DNA from: Calothrix sp. NIES-2100
GTDB taxonomy: Bacteria; Cyanobacteriota; Cyanobacteriia; Cyanobacteriales; Nostocaceae
DNA: 64,000 bases
Direction: 5' to 3'
Assembly (NCBI RefSeq): GCF_002368195.1
Contig: NZ_AP018178.1
Coordinates: 9,373,510 to 9,437,509, forward strand
This document shows, one piece after another, positions 1-9,374 of this stretch; within the stretch, counting starts at the first letter, position 1, and each line of letters begins with the position of its first letter. Made by a program: the position numbers and the translations under genes. Under the pieces are notes generated by a model. That model was not told the DNA's origin and searched no databases. It was given only the letters and a program-made list of their open reading frames with translations.

Positions 1-78
1 GGAATCATCTTAGTTAAGGCTATCGGTGAATTCAGATCTGTGCCAGCAGCCTGCAAAATGAACCAAAATTTCTAGTTT

Positions 79-2832
79 ATGAACACCCATCCATCATCCA
101 GTAAATTCCGGGCATTGCCATTACAGCTTGTCCTCATCGTTCCTTTTGTGGTGCAAGTGTTTGGCGCAGTGGGGTTGGTGGGATATTTGTCATTCAAAAA
201 TGGTGAAAAAGCGGTTCAGGATCTAGCCGCGCAGTTGATGAAGCGAACCAGCAGCGAGGTAGATCACCATTTGGATGCTTACCTATCGATTCCCCATAAA
301 GTCAACCAAATCAATGCTGATGCAATTCGGATGGGGTTGCTGAATGTGCGCGATCGCAAAACCGTTGGTAAGTTCTTCTGGCACGAAATGCAAGCCTATG
401 ACTTGACTTACATTAGCTTCAACCTTCCTACAGGAGAAGGGGGTGGAGCAGGCCGTTACGATGGCAAGACTGTCACTATTGACGATAATGTCGCCAAAAC
501 GCCCAGTCTACCGAAAAATATGATCACTTACTTGACGGACAACGATGGCAACCGGACTCAAATCCTCACGACTGCTACCTGGGATACCCTCAACGAGATT
601 AATTACACCGAACCCGCCAAAGCTGGAAAAGCGATATGGAATCGCATCTACACTTACTATGATCCCGCTTTTCCTCCTTATATTGTGGCATCGGCAGGTC
701 GCCCGGTTTATGATGCCAGCAAAAAGCTGATTGCTGTGGTGGGGGTTGACATCCATCTGTTGAAATTGAGCGAATTTTTGCGAACTTTAGATATCAGTCA
801 CTCTGGGCAAGTGTTGATTATGGAGCGGGATGGGATGTTAGTTGCCAATTCCGCTCAGGAGCAACCTTTTACTGTTACCAATAACGAAATTAAACGCCTC
901 AAAGCAATAGACAGCCCCAATTTAGTTGTTCAAGGTATTGCCAAGCAGCTGCAAAAAAGCATTCCCAACCTCAAGACAATCACCAATACCAAGAAATTGA
1001 ACATCAATTTTCAAGGCGAAAAATATCATGTACATATTGCTCCCTGGCGTGACCAATATGGCTTGGACTGGTTGGTTGTGACCAGCGTTCCTGACAGCAC
1101 CTTTATGGCACAAATTAATGCCAACACCCAGACTAGTATTTTACTTTGTTTTGGGGCGCTAGTGGTGGCAACCGGGGTGGGTATCTTTACCTCTCGTTGG
1201 ATTGCGCGTCCCATCCTGCGCCTGAATCAGGCAAGTCAGGCAATGGCAAGCGGTGACTTAGAGCAGACAGTCATAGAGGGTAATATCCAGGAACTCAACA
1301 TTCTTGCCCATTCCTTTAACCACATGGTAGGGCAATTGCGCGAATCTTTCACTGCCTTAGAAAAAAGTAATGCAGTTCTAGAAGAACGGGTAGAAGAACG
1401 CACCGCCCAACTGCAACAGGCAAAGGAAGCCGCCGAAGCTGCCAACCACAGCAAAAGCAAATTTCTTGCTAACATGAACCACGAATTGCGAACCCCTCTG
1501 AACGGTATCCTCGGCTATGCTCAAATCCTCCAGCGCGATCCAGCAACCACCGACAAGCAGCAAAAGGGATTGGGCGTGATTCATCAGTGCGGTTCTCACT
1601 TGTTGACGCTAATTAACGACATTCTGGATTTGTCTAAACTGGAGGTGCAGAAAATGGATCTCTATCCCCAGGATTTCCATTTGGCAAACTTCCTGACAAC
1701 TACGGTGGAAATCTGCCGCATTAAAGCCGAGCAAAAGGGCATAGGGTTTCATTACCAGCTGGCTGATAAATTACCGATCGCAGTTCACGCAGATGATAAA
1801 CGCCTACGGCAGGTGTTGCTGAACCTCCTGAGCAATGCAGTGAAATTTACCGACTTTGGCAGCGTGACATTTAGCGTTGAAGCAATAGAGAATGGGGAAA
1901 GTGGCGATCGCACAAGAATCCGCTTCCAGGTAGACGATACGGGTATTGGTGTGGCAGCAGAAAAACTAGCAGCCATCTTTTTACCCTTTGAACAAGCCGG
2001 AAAACGCGATCGCAATATTGAAGGTACAGGGTTAGGGTTGGCAATCAGTCAGCAAATTGTGCAGATGATGGGCGGCACAATTCAGGTTAAAAGCATTCTT
2101 GGCAAAGGCAGCACTTTCTGGTTTGATATCGATTTGCCCACCGCCGCAGATTGGCTCTCTCAGACTGCAACTGCCCACCAAAAGGTGATCGGCTATCAAG
2201 GCGAACGGCGCAAAATTTTGGTGATTGACGATTACCGCGAGAATCGTGCTGTGGTGATTGGGATGTTAGAACCCCTAGGTTTCAAGTTAGCGGAGGCAGA
2301 CAATGGGCAGACTGGATTGGAGAAAGCAATCGAGATCCGTCCAGATTTAATTATTACCGATGTCATGATGTCAAACATGAATGGGCTGGAAATGACTCGC
2401 CGCCTACGTCAACTGCCAGATTTTGCTAAAACACCGATTATTGCTTCCCCGGCCAGTTTGTCTGAGGTGGATATGCAACAGACGATGGACGCAGGCTGTA
2501 ATAGCTTTTTCCCTAAGCCGATAGACTTCGCCGGACTGTTAGGTGAGTTGCAGCGCCACTTAGAGTTGCAGTGGATTTACGAAACTCCACCACAGACGAA
2601 TGAAACTTCTGCTGTAGCTGACAATCTGGCGGATTGGGTCGTGCCCGTACCAGCGGAACTGGCAGCCCTTTATCAAGCAGCCCAGGACGGCTTTATGGCT
2701 GACATCCAGCAGGAAGCGAACCGCCTCAAGCAACTCAATCCCCAGTACACGTCCTTTGCTAACAAGTTGCTAGACCTGAGTCAGAAGTTTGATGATGAGG
2801 GCATAATTAATTTGCTACAACCTTATATGTAG
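79..2832 (+). CDS. Membrane-bound hybrid sensor histidine kinase (Cache-HAMP-HisKA-HATPase-REC)
   Basis: Predicted two-component sensor, 917 residues, in the plasma membrane. It reads as a first membrane helix (about 16-40), an extracytoplasmic Cache-like sensing region (about 45-345), a second helix (about 352-374), HAMP and coiled coil to about 455, then the HisKA box NHELRTPLNG with phospho-acceptor H468. An HATPase domain follows (N box LLNLLSNAV near 580-588, later DDTGIGV and GTGLGLAI). A C-terminal receiver has acidic pair D717/D718, phospho-acceptor D761 and K813. About 85 residues after the receiver match no family I recognise. The ligand cannot be read from sequence. The next gene on the same strand, 77 bases on, is another receiver/kinase, so the two may form one phosphorelay (inferred). 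The start is the first ATG after the leader. Confidence 0.93.
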   Translation: MNTHPSSSKFRALPLQLVLIVPFVVQVFGAVGLVGYLSFKNGEKAVQDLAAQLMKRTSSEVDHHLDAYLSIPHKVNQINADAIRMGLLNVRDRKTVGKFFWHEMQAYDLTYISFNLPTGEGGGAGRYDGKTVTIDDNVAKTPSLPKNMITYLTDNDGNRTQILTTATWDTLNEINYTEPAKAGKAIWNRIYTYYDPAFPPYIVASAGRPVYDASKKLIAVVGVDIHLLKLSEFLRTLDISHSGQVLIMERDGMLVANSAQEQPFTVTNNEIKRLKAIDSPNLVVQGIAKQLQKSIPNLKTITNTKKLNINFQGEKYHVHIAPWRDQYGLDWLVVTSVPDSTFMAQINANTQTSILLCFGALVVATGVGIFTSRWIARPILRLNQASQAMASGDLEQTVIEGNIQELNILAHSFNHMVGQLRESFTALEKSNAVLEERVEERTAQLQQAKEAAEAANHSKSKFLANMNHELRTPLNGILGYAQILQRDPATTDKQQKGLGVIHQCGSHLLTLINDILDLSKLEVQKMDLYPQDFHLANFLTTTVEICRIKAEQKGIGFHYQLADKLPIAVHADDKRLRQVLLNLLSNAVKFTDFGSVTFSVEAIENGESGDRTRIRFQVDDTGIGVAAEKLAAIFLPFEQAGKRDRNIEGTGLGLAISQQIVQMMGGTIQVKSILGKGSTFWFDIDLPTAADWLSQTATAHQKVIGYQGERRKILVIDDYRENRAVVIGMLEPLGFKLAEADNGQTGLEKAIEIRPDLIITDVMMSNMNGLEMTRRLRQLPDFAKTPIIASPASLSEVDMQQTMDAGCNSFFPKPIDFAGLLGELQRHLELQWIYETPPQTNETSAVADNLADWVVPVPAELAALYQAAQDGFMADIQQEANRLKQLNPQYTSFANKLLDLSQKFDDEGIINLLQPYM

Positions 2833-2909
2833 TTATACTTATTAAAATTAATTATTAAAAATATCCATTTTTAAATTTTCTAGTTTTAATTTTGATAAGG
2901 AGTTCATCC

Positions 2910-4196
2910 ATGATCGTTGAAACTAATGCTCGCACCGGAACTATTTTAGTAGTGGATGATAACCCCACCAATATTCAAGTTTTGTTTGATATATTAAGCG
3001 AAATTGGCTACCGAGTGGCGATCGCCAAAAGTGGGGAAGCAGCCCTACAACGCTTACAATCTTATCAGCCTGATATCATTTTACTAGATGTAATGATGCC
3101 AGGAATTGATGGGTTTGAAACCTGTCAGCGACTCAAAGCTGAATCAGCCACCCGCGAAATTCCTGTGATTTTTATGACCGCTCTTTCTGATACAGTGGAT
3201 AAGGTCAAAGGGTTGAGTCTGGGTGCAGTGGATTATATTACAAAGCCCATCCAACATGAAGAAGCATTAGCACGAATTCGAGTACACCTGCAACTGCACA
3301 ATTCCCAAAAGGTTCTGGAACAACGCACCAGCGAACTCTCGCAGGCGCTAGACAACTTAAAACAGACACAGATGCATTTGGTGCAGAGTGAAAAAATGTC
3401 TTCCCTCGGTCAACTGGTCGCAGGTCTAGCCCACGAAATTAATAATCCCGTCAATTTTATCTATGGCAACTTGAAACCTGCCGAAGAACATATTCAGGAT
3501 TTGATTACCTTTGTCTCTTTATACCAGGAATGTCATCCTCAACCCCATCCGAAAATTCAAGCTTGGATGGAAGAGGTGGATGTGGAGTATGTGGCGGAAG
3601 ACTTACCCAAGTTGCTTAATTCTCTCAAACTGGGGAGCGATCGCATCCGCCAACTCGTGCTGTCTCTGCGAAACTTTTCACGCCTAGACGAAAGCGAACT
3701 CAAACCTGCGGATATTCACGCAGGTATCGACAGCACTCTGCTAATTTTGCAACACCGCCTCAAAGCCAGCCCTGAACATCCCACAATTCAAGTCATCAAA
3801 GACTATGGAAAACTGCCAATGGTGGAATGTTATCCTAGCCAAATCAATCAGGTGGTAATGAATCTTCTCAGTAATGCTATTGATGCATTGGAAGAGTCAA
3901 GGGTTAACAGCACACCTAAAATTACTATTCGTACCTGCGTTACCAATAATAACTGGATAACGATCGCGATCGCTGATAACGGTATCGGTATCAGCGAAGA
4001 AATCCGTTCTCAACTCTTCGATCCCTTCTTTACCACCAAACCCATTGGTAAAGGTACTGGGCTAGGATTATCTATCAGCTATCAAATTATCACTCAGAAA
4101 CACAACGGCAAGATTTATTGTTATTCCACTCCTGGGCAAGGAACCGAGTTTATAGTTGAGATTCCAGTACAACGAGTAATGTGTCAGATTGGTTAG
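2910..4196 (+). CDS. Receiver-histidine kinase (REC-HisKA-HATPase), soluble
   Basis: A cytoplasmic 428-residue protein that starts with a response-regulator receiver (about residues 12-128, phospho-acceptor D60 in LLDVMMPG, lysine in ITKPI). A coiled linker leads to a histidine kinase core with H175 in LAHEINNPVNFI and an HATPase domain (N box MNLLSNAID, G box GKGTGLGLSI) to the end. The HEINNPVNF form of the H box is typical of cyanobacterial receiver-kinases that pass signals between sensors. I chose the ATG at 2910 because AAGGAG lies 7 bases upstream; a TTG 18 bases earlier is also in frame but has no such site. It probably receives phosphate from the hybrid kinase just upstream (inference from adjacency). 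Confidence 0.93.
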   Translation: MIVETNARTGTILVVDDNPTNIQVLFDILSEIGYRVAIAKSGEAALQRLQSYQPDIILLDVMMPGIDGFETCQRLKAESATREIPVIFMTALSDTVDKVKGLSLGAVDYITKPIQHEEALARIRVHLQLHNSQKVLEQRTSELSQALDNLKQTQMHLVQSEKMSSLGQLVAGLAHEINNPVNFIYGNLKPAEEHIQDLITFVSLYQECHPQPHPKIQAWMEEVDVEYVAEDLPKLLNSLKLGSDRIRQLVLSLRNFSRLDESELKPADIHAGIDSTLLILQHRLKASPEHPTIQVIKDYGKLPMVECYPSQINQVVMNLLSNAIDALEESRVNSTPKITIRTCVTNNNWITIAIADNGIGISEEIRSQLFDPFFTTKPIGKGTGLGLSISYQIITQKHNGKIYCYSTPGQGTEFIVEIPVQRVMCQIG

Positions 4197-4512
4197 GGTC
4201 ATTATTTTTATTGCGATTTTGAAATTCATCTAATAACTTGTAGAAAGTATTAAAACCTTCTTGCTCATTCGCGCAATTGAGCATAATTATTTTTGCCCAA
4301 TAATTCGAGGTTGACAGGTGATATTTCTTTTGTAACCAAGGCTGAAACTCTCGATAAAAATCCATTTCTTCCTTTGTAGCTGCAATTCCCAATTCTCTCA
4401 AAGCTGTTTTGAAATCTACTAGGAAATGGAACAAATCGCTGACCGAAGCTTGTCCCAGATACATACCTGGTTTGGTTTGGATTTTTTGCAAAATCTCAAA
4501 TAATTTACTCAT
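4150..4512 (-). CDS. Probable immunity protein of a papain-fold toxin
   Basis: A small soluble protein of about 120 residues. It opens with MSKLFEILQKIQTKPGMYLG, and the KPGMYLG signature followed by a Leu/Phe-rich helix is what I know from small immunity-like proteins next to polymorphic toxin domains. It lies 22 bases downstream of the toxin remnant on the same strand, which fits a toxin-immunity order, so it is read here as the antidote of that toxin. The ATG at 4512 was chosen over an upstream TTG at 4527. The last codons overlap the 3' end of the convergent kinase gene by 47 bases. No catalytic motif or membrane segment is seen. The immunity role is inferred; the gene itself is intact. 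Confidence 0.6.
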   Translation of the reverse strand: MSKLFEILQKIQTKPGMYLGQASVSDLFHFLVDFKTALRELGIAATKEEMDFYREFQPWLQKKYHLSTSNYWAKIIMLNCANEQEGFNTFYKLLDEFQNRNKNNDPNQSDTLLVVLESQL

Positions 4513-4534
4513 CTCTAAAACCTGCAACGATTAT

Positions 4535-5041
4535 TTATGCAATTTCATCTAAATAATCAATCAAAAATTCTCCGCTTGGACATTCAAAATCATTTAGCCA
4601 ATCCCTAACACTTAATCCTTGTATTGATAGGTTATCAAATACTCTATCTTTCACCTCCATACCGTAATGAGTTCCATTTAAAGTAATCGAATCGTTTATT
4701 CCCTGTGATTCTAGACGTTTACTAATTATATAATCCTCACCGAAAGCTGTTTGAATTTTAATAAGTAGGGCGGTGCAATTAAACATAACTGGCGAGGACT
4801 GTCATTTGTCATTTGTCATTTGTCATTGGTAAGGGTTTCAAGCCAATTTACGTTTCGTAACATAGTTTGGTTTTTTTCCACCGACTTACTTAATCCGTCC
4901 TTTAATCTCATTTTGTTTTAACCAATGCATTACAGCACAAGCACATTCATAACATTGATATAGCTCAAAATTTGCTACTATTTTACCGACTTCCTGGTAT
5001 ATTTCCTCATCAGATAACGCACTCACCCACCTACCCTGACC
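4535..5041 (-). pseudogene. Papain-fold toxin 2 (Tox-PL-2-like) domain, split gene remnant
   Basis: Two pieces of one protein lie on the minus strand. The upstream piece (5041 to 4886) reads through VGKIVANFELYQCYECACAV and on to EIKGRIK, then stops; it carries the Cys region expected of a papain-like nucleophile. The downstream piece (4786 to 4535, 83 codons) resumes with LIKIQTAFGEDYIISKRLE and contains the NGTHYGMEV histidine region and a WLNDFECPSGEF tail. Joined at IK they give a typical small papain-fold toxin domain as found at the ends of cyanobacterial polymorphic toxins. Roughly 100 bases with stops and four GTCATTT repeats separate them. A stop at 5042-5044 closes the frame upstream, so the delivery part is missing. 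Probably inactive; the 83-codon piece could still be translated. Confidence 0.65.
4801..4828. repeat. 7-base tandem repeat, GTCATTT x4
   Basis: Four perfect copies of a heptamer typical of filamentous cyanobacterial genomes. It lies inside the segment that splits the papain-fold toxin gene. Confidence 0.9.
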
Positions 5042-5173
5042 TTATATATTAATTCGTTTACTTTAATTAAGCGTAAGACGCTTATGCATCTTCTTCGGTG
5101 TGAAAGGGCAAAGAATAGCTAATAATATAAGAGAACGCTTCACAGTTCTTAATTATTCAGCTTTACTAAAACA

Positions 5174-6682
5174 ATGGCGAGAGATTTGCGGGGATTTATC
5201 AAACTTCTGGAAGAAAGGGGACAATTACAGCGAATTTCTGCTTTAGTTGACCCAGAGTTAGAGATTGCGGAGATTTCTAACCGGATGCTGCAACAAGGTG
5301 GGCCGGGGTTATTGTTTGAAAATGTCAAAGGCGCATCCTTCCCGGTGGCGGTGAATTTGATGGGAACTGTGGAAAGGATCTGCTGGGCGATGAATATGCA
5401 GCGGCCAGAGGAATTGGAAACTCTGGGGAAAAAGCTGAGTATGCTGCAACAACCAAAGCCGCCGAAGAAGATTTCCCAAGCGATAGATTTTGGTAAGGTG
5501 CTGTTTGATGTCCTGAAAGCTAAACCAGGACGAGACTTTTTCCCCGCTTGTCAGCAGGTGGTAATTCAAGGGGAAGAGTTAGATTTAAATAAGTTACCTT
5601 TGATACGTCCTTATATAGGGGATGCAGGAAAGATTATCACCCTAGGGCTAGTAATTACCAAGGATTGTGAGACAGGTACGCCAAACGTAGGTGTGTATCG
5701 CTTGCAACTGCAATCAAAAAATACGATGACCGTACATTGGTTATCGGTACGGGGTGGGGCGAGACATTTACGCAAAGCCGCAGAACGGGGAAAGAAATTA
5801 GAAATTGCGATCGCTCTTGGTGTAGATCCTTTAATTATTATGGCAGCTGCGACACCCATACCTGTAGATTTATCAGAATGGCTGTTTGCTGGGCTATATG
5901 GCGGTTCTGGGGTGCAGTTGGCTAAGTGTAAGACTGTAGATTTGGAAGTTCCTGCGGATTCAGAATTTGTTTTAGAAGGGACAATTACACCAGGGGAAGT
6001 TTTACCCGATGGCCCCTTTGGTGACCACATGGGTTATTACGGCGGTGTGGAAGATTCGCCATTAATTCGCTTTCAATGTATGACACACCGCAAAGATCCG
6101 ATTTACTTAACAACATTTAGCGGTCGTCCACCCAAAGAAGAAGCGATGATGGCGATCGCACTTAATCGGATTTACACCCCTATTCTGCGACAACAAGTCT
6201 CAGAAATTGTCGATTTCTTCTTACCAATGGAAGCTTTGAGTTACAAAGCGGCGATTATTTCCATTGATAAAGCATATCCCGGACAGGCACGACGGGCAGC
6301 TTTGGCGTTTTGGAGTGCTTTGCCACAATTTACTTACACCAAGTTTGTGATTGTGGTTGATAAAGATATCAATATTCGTGATCCCCGCCAAGTTGTCTGG
6401 GCGATTAGTTCTAAAGTTGACCCCACCAGGGATGTGTTTATTTTACCGAATACACCCTTTGATACTTTAGATTTTGCCAGCGAGAAAATTGGTTTAGGTG
6501 GACGCATGGGAATTGATGCTACCACCAAAATTCCCCCAGAAACAGACCATGAATGGGGCGCGCCACTGGAATCAGATCCAGATGTAGCGGCGATGGTTGA
6601 TAGACGTTGGGCTGAGTATGGGTTAGCAGATTTGCAACTAGGTGAAGTTGACCCGAATTTGTTTGGCTACGATATGAAGTAA
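5174..6682 (+). CDS. ubiD: UbiD-family prenylated-FMN decarboxylase
   Basis: A 502-residue member of the UbiD family, which decarboxylates aromatic acids with prenylated FMN. In cyanobacteria the close family member removes the carboxyl group from 4-hydroxy-3-polyprenylbenzoate in plastoquinone synthesis. Family signatures can be followed along the whole chain: LLFENVKG, VLEGTITPGE followed by DGPFGDHMGYYGG, TFSGRPPKEEAMM, EIVDFFLPMEALSYK, YTKFVIVVDKDIN, LDFASEKIGLGGRMGIDATT and HEWGAPLESDPDV near the end. Length equals the usual about 490-500. No membrane segment. The start ATG follows an AT-rich leader. It stands alone; no prenyltransferase gene or flavin prenyltransferase gene is in the window. 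Confidence 0.95.
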   Translation: MARDLRGFIKLLEERGQLQRISALVDPELEIAEISNRMLQQGGPGLLFENVKGASFPVAVNLMGTVERICWAMNMQRPEELETLGKKLSMLQQPKPPKKISQAIDFGKVLFDVLKAKPGRDFFPACQQVVIQGEELDLNKLPLIRPYIGDAGKIITLGLVITKDCETGTPNVGVYRLQLQSKNTMTVHWLSVRGGARHLRKAAERGKKLEIAIALGVDPLIIMAAATPIPVDLSEWLFAGLYGGSGVQLAKCKTVDLEVPADSEFVLEGTITPGEVLPDGPFGDHMGYYGGVEDSPLIRFQCMTHRKDPIYLTTFSGRPPKEEAMMAIALNRIYTPILRQQVSEIVDFFLPMEALSYKAAIISIDKAYPGQARRAALAFWSALPQFTYTKFVIVVDKDINIRDPRQVVWAISSKVDPTRDVFILPNTPFDTLDFASEKIGLGGRMGIDATTKIPPETDHEWGAPLESDPDVAAMVDRRWAEYGLADLQLGEVDPNLFGYDMK

Positions 6683-6693
6683 ACGCAAAAACG

Positions 6694-6744
6694 CCCACAG
6701 GCTAGAAGCCTGGGGCTAAATCAACAAAGCCCACGAAGGTGGGC
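6694..6744. repeat. Paired hairpins downstream of ubiD
   Basis: AGGCT-AGA-AGCCT and GCCCAC-GAAG-GTGGGC sit next to each other in the gap. No run of T follows directly, so this looks like an interspersed repeat that may also end transcripts. Confidence 0.55.
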
Positions 6745-6813
6745 TAGAAGTTTTATAGACATAGGTTAAGGTAGAAGGCGTAACTTTAACTACACTTAAC
6801 ACTGACTACGAAT

Positions 6814-7482
6814 ATGCAGTTCAAGAACATTCTGGTAGCATCTTCCCTAGTAATTACCAGCTTTGCGATCCCTAACGCCGTTAGCGCCCAAAATCGGGGA
6901 ACTACTGGCCAGTTTGATTTTTACGTACTGACTTTATCCTGGTCACCAGATTATTGTGCCAAAAATGGCGATCGCGATCCACAGCAATGCAAAGCTGGTA
7001 AGAAACTCGGTTTTGTATTACATGGGCTTTGGCCTCAGTATCAAAAAGGTTATCCGGCTAATTGTTCTACTGAAAAATTACCACTAAAAGTCAAACAGCA
7101 GTTTCCGGGTTTATTCCCTAGCGATCAGCTTTATGGCCATGAATGGGAAAAACATGGTACTTGTTCTGGTAAAACTCCTCAACAATATTTGGCATTATCT
7201 AAACAATTAAAAAATTCTGTTGCTATTCCTACAGCTTATAATCGTCCTAGCAAACCTTTCCGCACAACAATTCAAGGACTCCAAAATACCTTTGTTAATG
7301 CTAATCCCGAATTAAATAGTAATAGCATAGCTCCTTATTGTTCTGGCTCAGGAAGATTTTTGCAAGAAGTTTTCTTTTGCTATTCTAAAGACGGTAAACC
7401 AGGTATTTGTAGTGAGGAAATTCTTAACATGTCTCGAACAAGCTGTGGACAGTCAGATTTTTTAGTAAGAAATGTGAGATAG
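6814..7482 (+). CDS. Secreted ribonuclease T2-family enzyme
   Basis: A 222-residue RNase T2 family endoribonuclease, which cleaves single-stranded RNA through a 2',3'-cyclic phosphate. An N-terminal signal peptide (hydrophobic core residues 6-20, likely cut after VSA25) exports it to the periplasm or outside. Both catalytic blocks are present: FVLHGLWPQ with H70, and HEWEKHGTC with H109, E112, K113 and H114. Paired cysteines (DYCAKNGD, PQQCKAG, ANCSTEK, GTCSG and C-terminal ones) suggest disulfides, consistent with export. Likely used to scavenge nucleic acids for phosphate or nucleosides (inferred). It stands between ubiD and a CoA ligase gene with no sign of an operon. Confidence 0.95.
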   Translation: MQFKNILVASSLVITSFAIPNAVSAQNRGTTGQFDFYVLTLSWSPDYCAKNGDRDPQQCKAGKKLGFVLHGLWPQYQKGYPANCSTEKLPLKVKQQFPGLFPSDQLYGHEWEKHGTCSGKTPQQYLALSKQLKNSVAIPTAYNRPSKPFRTTIQGLQNTFVNANPELNSNSIAPYCSGSGRFLQEVFFCYSKDGKPGICSEEILNMSRTSCGQSDFLVRNVR

Positions 7483-7537
7483 TCATTAGTCATTAGTCAT
7501 TTGTCATTTGTCATTTGTCATTTGTCATTTGTCATTT
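7482..7537. repeat. 7-base tandem repeats (GTCATTA then GTCATTT)
   Basis: About eight copies of a heptamer directly behind the RNase T2 stop codon, changing from the GTCATTA to the GTCATTT form part way. Confidence 0.9.
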
Positions 7538-7611
7538 TTCTTCCTTGTCCCCCATCAATGACTCTTGACTAATGATATGCTGCTTGTGAATCTTCACTAT
7601 TAGCATCAGCT

Positions 7612-9222
7612 ATGAACCCTGAAGTCGTTTATCGCAGCATCCTCACACCGTTAACTTTTATTCAACGCAATGCTAAAGTATATAGCCATAAAGTCGCGAT
7701 TATATATAATCAAAAACGCTTCACTTACGGCGAATATGCAGCACGGATCAATTGTTTAGCCTCAGCATTGCGTGATGCTGGACTGGAAAAAGGCGATCGC
7801 GTCGCCTTTTTTTGTTTCAATACTCCCCCCATGCTAGAAGCCCATTTTGCAGTACCTTTGGCTGGGGGTGTTTTAGTATCTATTAATACTCGATTAACTT
7901 CCCAAGAAGTTGCTTATATATTAAATGATTGTGGTGCTAAATTTTTGTTTGTTGATACAGAATTAGCAAATATCATTCGACCGATTAAAAATACTTTAGA
8001 GACTGTCAAACATATTATAAATATCAGCGATATACCAGAATTTGCACCTTTAAATGGGGAAGATTATGAAGCATTTCTCCAAACTGGGAATCCTACTCTT
8101 TTACCTTGGGTAATTACTGATGAAATGGAGACAATTTCAATTAATTATACTAGTGGAACTTCTGGGAAACCCAAGGGTGTAATGTATTCCCATCGAGGCG
8201 CATATATTAATTCTTTAGGAGAAATAATAGAGACAACATTAACTGCTGATTCAGTTTATCTTTGGACTTTGCCGATGTTTCACTGCAACGGATGGTGTTT
8301 TACTTGGGCGGTAACTGCTATCGGTGGGACTCATATTTGTTTGCGTAAATTTAACCCTAGCCATGTTTGGCAATTAATTCAACAAGAAGGAGTTACACAT
8401 TTAAATGCTGCACCTGTAATTTTAATTTCTCTTGTAAATAATCGCGACTGTCCGGCATTTTTAGAAAAACCTCTCACCATCACCACAGCAGGCGCACCAC
8501 CTTCACCAACATTGATTGGCAAAATTAGCGAAATAGGTGCAAAAATTATTCACGTTTATGGTTTGACGGAAGTTTATGGCCCTTATACAGTGGGCGAATA
8601 TCAATCGAATTGGGACGATTTAAATATTACCGAAAAAGCAAAACTTCTGGCGCGTCAAGGCGTACCTTATATTGGAGGAGATGGGTTACGAGTTGTCGAT
8701 CAAAATATGAATGATGTCCCCGCTGATGGACAAACAATGGGTGAGGTGCTGATGCAAGGAAATATGGTGATGACAGGCTATTATAACGACTCAGAAGCGA
8801 CCGCAAGGGCATTTAGGGGCGGATGGTTTCATAGTGGCGACTTAGCAGTGATGCATCCTGATGGTTATATTGAAATCCGCGATCGCATGAAAGATATCAT
8901 CATTACTAGCGGCGAAAATGTCTCTAGTATTGAAGTTGAACAATGCCTTTATCGCCATGAAGCCGTGTTAGAGTGTGCTGTTATTGCCATACCTCATCCC
9001 AAACGCGGTGAAGTACCCAAGGCGTTTGTTACCTTGAAAGAGGGCGTAGAAGTTACAGAACAAGAATTAATTCAATTTTGTCGCCAGCAAATTGCTGCTT
9101 TTAAATGTCCTACTACGATTGAATTTACTATTCTGCCCAAAACTAGTACAGGTAAAATTCAAAAATATCTGTTACGCGAGAAAGAATGGGTAGGTTTTGA
9201 AAAGAGAATTTATGGTGGCTAG
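7612..9222 (+). CDS. AMP-forming acyl-CoA synthetase (fatty-acid/aryl CoA ligase family)
   Basis: A 536-residue ANL-superfamily enzyme that activates a carboxylic acid with ATP to the acyl-adenylate and then the CoA thioester. The A3 loop YTSGTSGKPKGVMYSH lies at residues 179-194, the A5 motif YGLTEVYGP near 322, the hinge SGDLAVMHPDGYIEIRDRMK near 410-430, and the C-terminal catalytic lysine is K515 in TSTGKIQKYL. The layout resembles the branch of medium/long-chain acyl-CoA ligases that includes plant AAE-type enzymes and DmdB-like ligases. The exact acid cannot be told from sequence. No membrane segment. It is a single gene, flanked by heptamer repeats on both sides. Confidence 0.9.
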   Translation: MNPEVVYRSILTPLTFIQRNAKVYSHKVAIIYNQKRFTYGEYAARINCLASALRDAGLEKGDRVAFFCFNTPPMLEAHFAVPLAGGVLVSINTRLTSQEVAYILNDCGAKFLFVDTELANIIRPIKNTLETVKHIINISDIPEFAPLNGEDYEAFLQTGNPTLLPWVITDEMETISINYTSGTSGKPKGVMYSHRGAYINSLGEIIETTLTADSVYLWTLPMFHCNGWCFTWAVTAIGGTHICLRKFNPSHVWQLIQQEGVTHLNAAPVILISLVNNRDCPAFLEKPLTITTAGAPPSPTLIGKISEIGAKIIHVYGLTEVYGPYTVGEYQSNWDDLNITEKAKLLARQGVPYIGGDGLRVVDQNMNDVPADGQTMGEVLMQGNMVMTGYYNDSEATARAFRGGWFHSGDLAVMHPDGYIEIRDRMKDIIITSGENVSSIEVEQCLYRHEAVLECAVIAIPHPKRGEVPKAFVTLKEGVEVTEQELIQFCRQQIAAFKCPTTIEFTILPKTSTGKIQKYLLREKEWVGFEKRIYGG

Positions 9223-9229
9223 TGCAGAA

Positions 9230-9360
9230 GTCAACAGTCAACAGTCAACAGTCAACAGTCTGTAGGGGCGGGTTCTGTGAGATCTTTACAAAGAAAACAG
9301 ATATGTCGGTTAAACCCGCCCGTACAAACCCGCCCGTACAACAGTCAACAGTCAACAGTA
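9230..9360. repeat. CAACAGT heptamer arrays around a GTAGGGGCGGGTT hairpin
   Basis: Two CAACAGT arrays (9230-9261 and 9340-9360) flank a 64-base hairpin (9262-9325). Its arms begin GTAGGGGCGGGTT and end AACCCGCCCGTAC. The same hairpin family recurs at 44758-44820 and 54686-54748. Confidence 0.85.
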
Positions 9361-9374
9361 GTAGATGTGGTGCG

